Shown piece by piece: positions 6,031 to 11,654 of a DNA stretch of 11,654 bases. The first letter of the stretch is position 1. Each line of letters starts with the position of its first letter. This DNA comes from Actinomycetales bacterium UBA1416 (lineage in GTDB: Bacteria > Actinomycetota > Actinomycetes > Actinomycetales > Actinomycetaceae): the NCBI GenBank assembly GCA_002304945.1, contig DBPQ01000076.1:2258-13911 (forward strand). Reading direction: 5' to 3'. The notes below the pieces were generated by a model. It searched no databases, was not told the origin of the DNA, and worked only from the letters and a program-made list of their open reading frames with translations. The translations under genes were made by a program, and so were the position numbers.

Positions 6031-6512
6031 TCTCGGACCGTGAGCCGTTGGCGTGGATGTTGCGGACGTCGTCGTTCGCGATCCCGGCGGGCCGGGCCAG
6101 TTCGGCCCCCCGGGCGGGCGACGGCCTGCTGCTCTACACGACGCGCGGCTGCTACCGGAACCCCACGCGCGACCGTGGACTGGTGATGGGCGCGGCCCGC
6201 GTGGTGGTGGCGGCGACGGCGTTGGCCGAGCCGGTGCGGTTCGGGGACCGTGAGTTCGGGATCGGGCTCGGGCTGGAGATCGACGGCGTGTGTCCCGTCC
6301 ACGAGGGCGTGGAGTTGGGTGGACTGCAGGGCCGGCTTGACCTGCTCCCGGCGGCGGGCCCGTGGTCCTACCGGGTCCGGCGAACTCTCGTGAGGGTGTC
6401 AGACCGGGATGAGAAGGTGATTCGAGAGCTGCTCGAGCCGATGCTTCACCCCGTGGGGGACGTGCTGGCGGGATACGAGCAAGCAGCACGCGTAACGAGG
6501 GAGACGACGTGA
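6009..6512 (+). CDS. Stand-alone EVE/PUA-like domain protein of the McrBC operon
   Basis: A 167-residue protein filled by one PUA-like (EVE/ASCH/YTH superfamily) domain. It opens with a strand (SLLVISDREPLAWML) and has the characteristic GDGLLLYTTRGCY hairpin near residues 38-50, then the VMGAARVVVAAT strand, a stretch of charged residues and a C-terminal helix. EVE domains are thought to bind modified bases and are repeatedly linked to McrB-type restriction. The GTG of the McrB gene overlaps its stop (GTGA, 6509-6512), so the two are made together. The ATG at 6009 was chosen because the fold begins there; a GTG at 5901 in the same frame would add a poor leader. The superfamily call is moderately sure and ligand binding is inferred. 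Confidence 0.65.
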   Translation: MATSLLVISDREPLAWMLRTSSFAIPAGRASSAPRAGDGLLLYTTRGCYRNPTRDRGLVMGAARVVVAATALAEPVRFGDREFGIGLGLEIDGVCPVHEGVELGGLQGRLDLLPAAGPWSYRVRRTLVRVSDRDEKVIRELLEPMLHPVGDVLAGYEQAARVTRETT

Positions 6513-9121
6513 CAGAGGGTATGGGCCAGGACCTGGCGGCCGGCCGGAAGCAGCGACGCGTCGCACGGCTTCGGCAGGTGCTCGTTGAACTCGACCGTGA
6601 ACCAGCGGGCCTGAAATGGCCGGAGCTGTGGGCACGCGTGACAGCGGTCATCCCGGAGATCCCGGATGACCTGGAGAAGAACGACTCGGGTACGAAGCGC
6701 GGGGAGACAGACGTCCGCTTCTACCTGACGAATCTCGACAAGTCGGGGTGGATGATCACCGGAGCGGGACCGATGCGCATCACTGCGGCCGGGCGTGAGG
6801 CACTCGGCCAGCACCAGGACCCGCTTGCTCTGGACGCTGCGGCGGCCGCGGGGTACAAGCACTGGGACGAGCTTCGCGATCCTCCGACACTGGACCCGAA
6901 CCCAGACCTCTCCAGTGGAATACTCCCGACGGCCGCGACCGAGCTCGTGGTGCTGAACGCAGCCCGGCTCATACTCGACCGCGGGATGCGGAACGGTGAC
7001 TCTGCGTTCGCTCCTGGCCGCCCGGTGTGGAGTGAGGCCAACGTGGCTGCACTCCGCGCGGCCTTCGTCGACCATGTCGACAGGGGCAAGGACTCGTTCG
7101 TGACCAAGCTGGCACGGCAACTTGGGGATTCGCCTGACGACGTGATTCTCCTGGGCGCCGAGATGCTCTCCCTGCTTCTCCTGCCGCTCTCTGACTGGGG
7201 GAAGGACACGAAGCGGAAGCGGATCAAGGAAGTCCTCCAGCTGATGGATGAGCCCGTCCACATGGCGCCCGAAATCTCCGCGGCAATGGACTACGGCGTC
7301 TTCAACGGCAGCCTCGGGTTCACGACCCTCCTCTGGAGGGCGCTGTCGACCGTGATCGAGGTGGCCACCGCCTGGTGGAAGCTCGATGGCGCTGGCAGGG
7401 ACGCAGCATGGAATGACCCGTGGGAGTGGCGGCGCCTGATCGAATCGGCGAGCGGTGACACCACGGCATCCGCGCGCTCCGAGCTGCTCTACCTCCGCCA
7501 TCCCGCAGCTTTCCCTCCCATCGTGAGCGTCGACCACAAGCGCGCGATCAGGGACGCGTTCCGTGATGAGTTGGCGTCGAGCCCGGGAGACCTCGATCGC
7601 GACCTGCTCTCGATCATCATTTCTCTCCAGCAGAAGTCCGAAGGCCCTGTGGACTTGTACGAGGAGCCCTTCCGCAGCCGTTGGAAGCCTGAGGCCCCGG
7701 TGGAGGTGGCCCGCCGCGCGTGGCTCGTCCGTGGGTCCTCCGTTCGAGGTGTCGACATGATCCCAACGTGGTTGGAGGAGGGCTTCGTCTCGCTCCCCGC
7801 CAGCCAACTCGCCCCGCTGGAGCTCCCGGCTGAGCCAGCGGAGATCCGCGCCGCTGTGGACGAGGGCTACGCGCAGGTCTCCTACCTGAAACGCGAGGAG
7901 AAGGTCCGCGAGGTCCGCTCCTTCCTCCTCACCATGAAGCCCGACGATCTCGTGATGACAACGTCCAACGGCATCATCCACGTCGGCACGATCACCGCCG
8001 AGCCCGAGCAGATCGCGAGCGACGGCGGCCGGTCCAACCTCCGCCGCGACGTCGAGTGGGCGGACGTCGCCATCCCGTTCGAGGAACTGCCCGCCGAACT
8101 GTCCGCGCTCCTCAAGTCCGGTGGCGACGTGACGGACCTGACCGACGTCGTCGACGTCGTGGCGGCGCTGCTCCCGCCGGACGCCGGCGGGGGGACGGCG
8201 GTTGCCGGCGGGGGTGGCGTCGAATTCAAACCGACCCCACCCAAGCCGATAGAGCTCCGACACCTGACCGCCGAGGAGGCCGACGCCCTGCTCGTGGGAG
8301 CCGGATGGCTGAATGAACTGGTGGACCTCCTGAACCTGCGTCGGCAGGTGATCCTGTACGGCCCGCCCGGGACGGGCAAGACCTACCTCGCGCTGAAGAC
8401 CGCGGAGGCCATCGCGCAGCCGGAGAACGTGCGCATGGTCCAGTTCCACCCGGCCTACTCCTACGAGGACTTCTTCGAGGGGTACCGGCCGCGGAGGGGC
8501 GAGGGCGGCGTCGTCGGGTTCGAGCTGAAGGCCGGTCCGTTCCGGCGGCTCGTCGAGGATGCCCGCGAGCACCCGGACCAGCCCTACGTGCTGATCATCG
8601 ACGAGATCAACCGCGCCAACCTTGCCAAGGTGTTCGGTGAGCTGTACTTCCTGCTGGAGTACCGGGACAACGCGATCGAGCTGCTCAACAGCGAGGAGGA
8701 CTCCAAGCCGTTCTCCCTGCCGAAGAACGTCTACATCATCGGGACGATGAACACCGCAGACCGGTCGATTGCGTTGGTGGACGCCGCCATGCGCCGTCGG
8801 TTCGCGTTCCTCTCGCTGCACCCGGACGACGCGCACGTCCACGGCATCCTTCGTGCGTGGCTGGAGAGGCGAGAGATAGACCTGGCCCCGGCCGACATTC
8901 TGGACGAGCTCAACTCCCGGATCCCCGACGCGGACTTCAAGATCGGTCCGGCGTACCTGATGAAGCCAGGGGAGGTGGACTCGGACACCGGGCTGGAGCG
9001 GATCTGGCGGACGTCGATTCTCCCGCAGTTGGAGGAACTGCAACTACGGGGACACCGTGGACGTGACCAAGCGGTACGGCCTCGGGGCGATCAAAGCGGC
9101 TGTCGAGTCCCGCGTCGCTGA
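6509..9121 (+). CDS. mcrB: McrB-type GTPase subunit of a type IV restriction system, frameshifted at the 3' end
   Basis: The frame as read has 870 residues. Residues about 17-105 resemble the Mrr_N winged helix. About 110-400 is a helical middle domain with an SVDHKRAIRDAF motif near 340. About 403-555 is an EVE/PUA-like reader (RAWLVRGSSVRG, LTMKPDDLVMTTSNG, IIHVGTITAEPEQI, RRDVEWADV). The AAA+ motor has Walker A GPPGTGKT (618-625), Walker B IIDEINR (696-702) and the McrB sensor MNTADRS (747-753), followed by AMRRRF. McrB hydrolyses GTP and with McrC cuts DNA carrying modified bases. The GTG start has GAGGGAG five bases upstream. After residue 844 the frame leaves the family pattern: dropping one A at 9042-9043 gives EELHYGDTVD and a natural end at 9134, 874 residues in all. 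Confidence 0.88.
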   Translation: MTEGMGQDLAAGRKQRRVARLRQVLVELDREPAGLKWPELWARVTAVIPEIPDDLEKNDSGTKRGETDVRFYLTNLDKSGWMITGAGPMRITAAGREALGQHQDPLALDAAAAAGYKHWDELRDPPTLDPNPDLSSGILPTAATELVVLNAARLILDRGMRNGDSAFAPGRPVWSEANVAALRAAFVDHVDRGKDSFVTKLARQLGDSPDDVILLGAEMLSLLLLPLSDWGKDTKRKRIKEVLQLMDEPVHMAPEISAAMDYGVFNGSLGFTTLLWRALSTVIEVATAWWKLDGAGRDAAWNDPWEWRRLIESASGDTTASARSELLYLRHPAAFPPIVSVDHKRAIRDAFRDELASSPGDLDRDLLSIIISLQQKSEGPVDLYEEPFRSRWKPEAPVEVARRAWLVRGSSVRGVDMIPTWLEEGFVSLPASQLAPLELPAEPAEIRAAVDEGYAQVSYLKREEKVREVRSFLLTMKPDDLVMTTSNGIIHVGTITAEPEQIASDGGRSNLRRDVEWADVAIPFEELPAELSALLKSGGDVTDLTDVVDVVAALLPPDAGGGTAVAGGGGVEFKPTPPKPIELRHLTAEEADALLVGAGWLNELVDLLNLRRQVILYGPPGTGKTYLALKTAEAIAQPENVRMVQFHPAYSYEDFFEGYRPRRGEGGVVGFELKAGPFRRLVEDAREHPDQPYVLIIDEINRANLAKVFGELYFLLEYRDNAIELLNSEEDSKPFSLPKNVYIIGTMNTADRSIALVDAAMRRRFAFLSLHPDDAHVHGILRAWLERREIDLAPADILDELNSRIPDADFKIGPAYLMKPGEVDSDTGLERIWRTSILPQLEELQLRGHRGRDQAVRPRGDQSGCRVPRR

Positions 9122-9130
9122 CATCGAGGC

Positions 9131-10369
9131 ATGAAGGCAGGAGCACTGGTGCGGCACCGCATCGACCTCGTTGAGAATGGCTCGACGGAGACGGTGGCGC
9201 TTGACGTCGCCGTCGGACTCGCCGTAGCCGGTTCTGGTTTCGTCGATGCCCGCCACATCCCGGGTACGACCCTGTGGGAGTTGCGACCGCTGTCGAAGGT
9301 CGGTGCGGTGTCGGTCGGTCCGCTGGAGGTGCATGTCGCGCCGAAGGTCCCGATCGACCGCGTCGTCTTCCTCCTGGAGTACAGTATCGGCTCGGTGGGC
9401 TGGCAGGTGCCGCCGGTGCACGTTGACGTGGCGCCCGACCTGCTACTCGCCATCGTCGAGGTCTTCGAGCGCGCGGCGTCGCGGGCACTTCAGCAGGGAG
9501 TCCTGCAGGGATATCGCACCGTGGAGGAGACGGCCACGGTGGTGCGCGGCCGCGTGCTCCACGCGGAACAGTTGCGCCACCGCTTCGGACTGCCGCTGCC
9601 TGTGGACGTCCGCTTCGACGACTTCAGCGTGGACACGCCGGAGAACCGGCTGCTGCGCGCTGCCGTCGGGATCGCGCGTCGGCTCCCCGGGGTCAGCGGT
9701 GGACTCCGCCACCGGCTTCTTCGGCTCGACGCGCAACTGGACGGTGTGACGCGGGTTGCGCCACGGTCGGTCCTCGAGCCCTGGTTTCCAACACGACTCA
9801 ACGCCCGGATACTCCCCGCGCTCCGGCTTGCAGAGGAGATCTGGAGGTCGTCGTCGTTCGAGGCCGGCGACGATGACCTCGCGGTGTCCGGTTTCGTGAT
9901 CGACATGGCGAAGGTATTCGAGGACTTCGTCTGCACGGCCCTCGGACGGGCGTTGGTGGGACGCGCCGGTGGGTCCGTCAGGACGCAGGACCCGTGGGCG
10001 CTGGACGCCGCTGGCGCTGTGGGAATGAAGCCGGACCTCGTCTGGTACGCCGACGACGGCCGTTCGCCGCCGCCCGGCCGGCGTGCGGCGGGACGGCCGG
10101 CCGCCGTCGTCGACGCCAAGTACAAGGCCGAGAAGCCCGCAGGGTTCCCGAACGCCGACGTCTACCAGATGCTCGCCTACTGCACACGGCTCGGTCTTCC
10201 GACGGGCTGGCTCGTGTACGCGAAGGGCAATGAGGCCGGGGCGACGCACGAGGTCGTGGGTGCCGGGATCGAGGTCCGGGCCCGCGTGCTGGATCTGGCG
10301 CTGCCGCCCTCCGACCTCATTGCGCAGGTGGAAACGCTCGCGGTACAGATCGTCGCAGGGCTTCGATGA
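9131..10369 (+). CDS. mcrC: McrC-type PD-(D/E)xK endonuclease subunit
   Basis: A 412-residue protein of the McrC family. The N-terminal part, with a PLEVHVAPK strand near 58-66, is the McrB-contacting half. The nuclease core lies at the C-terminus: Pro301-Asp302 in MKPDLVWY, Asp328-Ala-Lys330 in VVDAKYK and the Tyr345-Gln346 helix (DVYQMLAYC) that completes the McrC pattern. All catalytic residues are present and the length is normal. The start at 9131 has only a poor ribosome site (GAGG at 9126-9129), so translation probably depends on coupling to mcrB. With the mcrB frame restored, the genes overlap by ATGA (9131-9134); with the frame as read, mcrB stops nine bases earlier. Without McrB it should be inactive on its own. 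Confidence 0.9.
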   Translation: MKAGALVRHRIDLVENGSTETVALDVAVGLAVAGSGFVDARHIPGTTLWELRPLSKVGAVSVGPLEVHVAPKVPIDRVVFLLEYSIGSVGWQVPPVHVDVAPDLLLAIVEVFERAASRALQQGVLQGYRTVEETATVVRGRVLHAEQLRHRFGLPLPVDVRFDDFSVDTPENRLLRAAVGIARRLPGVSGGLRHRLLRLDAQLDGVTRVAPRSVLEPWFPTRLNARILPALRLAEEIWRSSSFEAGDDDLAVSGFVIDMAKVFEDFVCTALGRALVGRAGGSVRTQDPWALDAAGAVGMKPDLVWYADDGRSPPPGRRAAGRPAAVVDAKYKAEKPAGFPNADVYQMLAYCTRLGLPTGWLVYAKGNEAGATHEVVGAGIEVRARVLDLALPPSDLIAQVETLAVQIVAGLR

Positions 10370-10840
10370 TTACCTGGCCCAGCCTGCTCATCGTGGCCAA
10401 TCCCCCAGTCAGCCTTCCCTCCAGATCCGCTCGGCGTCTGGGAAAGGTGCGAATAGAAAGGAAACCTCGGCGGGCAGTTGCCGCCCGTCCATCTCGGCCG
10501 GGTGGCTGCCCAAGAACGGCTGACGCTTAGCACCACACCAACGCCGAGACCTCAGGTACATGATGAGCGTCCTGTCCGGGGGGTGAAAGCGTGGACCTCG
10601 AGGACGGAGCCGAGGAGCACGGCGACTACCGCTCCACCTGTCGTGCGCTCTCTCGCTGAGTTTGGCCGCACCGCACTGGAAGACGTCGGAAAGTTGCTTT
10701 CCGGATGGGCCCAAGCCTGTCGTGGGACGTTAGTCCGGGTTCCGCAAAAGGAAGCAGGTAAAGTATGACTGCGAAGTCCTATAGACTCGAAGGATCTGTT
10801 AGCCCTTTCGGGTCTCACACAACCGATAGTTGGAGAAGTC
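10370..10840. other. 471-bp stretch without a supported gene between mcrC and the DUF4352 gene
   Basis: No open frame here resembles a known protein. A minus-strand frame ending near 10409 gives a peptide (LPAEVSFLFAPFPDAERIW) of protein-like composition, but its upstream part is low quality, so it could be a gene remnant. A possible stem-loop joins GGGCAG (10472-10477) to CTGCCC (10506-10511), with an inner GCCCG/CGGGT pairing; without a U tract its value as a terminator is unclear. From about 10730 the sequence becomes less GC-rich and should hold the promoter of the next gene; TAAAGT (10759-10764) and TATAGACT (10780-10787) are -10-like, but neither has a good -35. Confidence 0.4.
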
Positions 10841-11587
10841 TTGACGCAATACCCTCCTTCAGGCCAGAATCCCTCGGATCCTTCAGCTGACCAACCTCTT
10901 AGCCCTCAGGACGCGAAGGCGCGTGCAGCAGCGGAGAAGGCCTACAAGAAGTCGATGCGCCCTTGGTACAAGAAGAAGCGCTTCATCATTCCACTCGTCA
11001 TCCTGGTCATCATCGTTCTCGCCCAATTGGGCGGAGGAGGAGACGATGCGCCGACTGCTGTCGAGACGAACGCCCCTGCTGAGGCCTCGCCTGCGACTGA
11101 ACAGTCAGCACCTGAGAGCGAATCCGCGGAAAGCGAGCCGGCTCCGGCTGACACGCCGGCTGCCGAAGAGCCCGCAGAGTGGGTCCCACCGTTCCCTGGA
11201 GCGCAGGAGAGTGACCTGGTGGGAGCTCCCGGAGACTCGATCGACATGGATGGGGTCGTGGTAACCGTTTCAGAGTTGACCTACAAGGAAGACGTGCTTG
11301 GGGAATACCTGATCGCATCTGTCACCGTCCAGAACAATACTGACGACACCATCTCCTACAACGCGTTCGAGTTTGAATTGCAGAACCCGGGCGGGTCAGT
11401 GGAATCCACGACATTCGGTGGCACTGACGACTACCTCGGGAGTGGTGACATCGTGCCGGGCGGCTCAGCCTCTGGAGAGTTGCCGTGGGAGGCGAAGAAC
11501 GGCGATGAGTCCGGCACGTTCATCGTGCTTTACGAGCCGATTAGCTTCTGGTCATCAGATCGCGCTGCTTGGGTCAATGACAGGTAA
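10841..11587 (+). CDS. Single-pass membrane protein with extracytoplasmic DUF4352 domain
   Basis: A 248-residue protein from a TTG start, with GGAG at 10832-10835 five bases before it. Residues 1-47 are a hydrophilic, proline-rich then basic cytoplasmic part (MRPWYKKKR just before the membrane). One transmembrane helix follows (48-62, FIIPLVILVIIVLAQ). A low-complexity Ala/Glu/Pro/Ser linker fills about 66-120. The remainder (about 128-245) is a DUF4352 domain, an immunoglobulin-like beta sandwich, with VVVTVSELTYKE, YLIASVTVQNNTDDTISYN and a W-containing end. DUF4352 proteins of this layout are common in actinobacteria, with unknown function; telokin-like binding has been suggested for the fold. 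No lipobox cysteine is present. Codon use is less GC-rich than in the neighbouring operon, which hints at a different origin. Confidence 0.8.
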   Translation: MTQYPPSGQNPSDPSADQPLSPQDAKARAAAEKAYKKSMRPWYKKKRFIIPLVILVIIVLAQLGGGGDDAPTAVETNAPAEASPATEQSAPESESAESEPAPADTPAAEEPAEWVPPFPGAQESDLVGAPGDSIDMDGVVVTVSELTYKEDVLGEYLIASVTVQNNTDDTISYNAFEFELQNPGGSVESTTFGGTDDYLGSGDIVPGGSASGELPWEAKNGDESGTFIVLYEPISFWSSDRAAWVNDR

Positions 11588-11616
11588 CTCCGCAGGATGA
11601 CTCCCATGATGGGGGG

Positions 11617-11637
11617 CCTAGCCAGAACACGGCTAGG
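11617..11637 (+). terminator. Hairpin after the DUF4352 gene, possible terminator
   Basis: CCTAGCC (11617-11623) and GGCTAGG (11631-11637) form a perfect 7-bp stem with a 7-base loop (agaacac), 30 bases after the stop codon. No U-rich tract follows, as is usual for actinobacterial terminator hairpins, so intrinsic termination is plausible but not certain. Confidence 0.5.
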
Positions 11638-11654
11638 AGCGTGGGTCTGTAAGG

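Noticed and set aside
6446..9043. 865-codon open frame on the minus strand opposite mcrB
   Set aside because: Typical antisense shadow of a long GC-rich gene. The translation is rich in Arg, Val, His and Gly with no domain, while the plus strand carries clear McrB motifs.
10765..10890. 41-codon frame starting ATG at 10765 and overlapping the start of the DUF4352 gene
   Set aside because: It has a weak AGGAAG ten bases upstream, but no recognisable product, and it overlaps the well-supported TTG start in another frame. It might be a leader peptide, but nothing shows translation.
1..11654. CRISPR arrays, tRNA or rRNA genes, insertion sequences and attachment sites
   Set aside because: I saw no regularly spaced repeats, tRNA-like cloverleaf, transposase or integrase on either strand. 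Short direct repeats at the edges could not be excluded by eye.

Overview
The base composition is strongly GC-rich, GTG and TTG starts are used alongside ATG, and several promoters place a TAnnnT -10 element exactly where a leaderless transcript would begin at the ATG. Together with the protein families present (a BRCT-tailed exonuclease end, an actinobacterial-type NERD protein, a DUF4352 membrane protein, and a VapC45-type PIN toxin with a DUF433 antitoxin), this points to a chromosomal segment of a high-GC actinobacterium. The species cannot be named from the sequence.

Layout. Bases 1-162 are the 3' end of a BRCT-domain protein, probably a DnaQ-like exonuclease. Bases 327-1380 hold an overlapping toxin-antitoxin pair: a DUF433-type antitoxin and a PIN-like (VapC45 type) toxin. 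Bases 1489-2250 encode a NERD-domain nuclease-like protein that seems to lack its usual C-terminal end. Bases 2334-3679 (minus strand) are a two-gene operon of a YtrA-type GntR repressor and a DUF1648 membrane protein, with a likely autoregulatory, leaderless promoter. Bases 3716-3967 are only the last part of an MFS transporter. Bases 3991-5043 (minus) encode a membrane-anchored or exported alpha/beta hydrolase.

The centre of interest is 5361-10369 on the plus strand. It is a chain of five overlapping reading frames: an HTH plus MNT-type nucleotidyltransferase protein, a small unrecognised protein, a stand-alone EVE/PUA-like protein, an McrB-type GTPase, and an McrC nuclease. The chain starts at a perfect inverted repeat that overlaps both the -10 box and the start codon. 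The McrB protein itself has an Mrr_N-like winged helix, a long middle domain, an internal EVE/PUA-like domain and the AAA+ motor, so the system may have two modified-base readers. The mcrB frame is broken by a single extra base near its 3' end. Deleting that base restores a conserved-looking tail and an ATGA overlap with mcrC.

Bases 10370-10840 hold no gene I can support, and the composition becomes less GC-rich. Bases 10841-11587 encode a single-pass membrane protein with a DUF4352 domain, followed by a hairpin. Overall the window reads as a defence or accessory island (type IV restriction, toxin-antitoxin, NERD) containing several truncated genes that mark past rearrangements.
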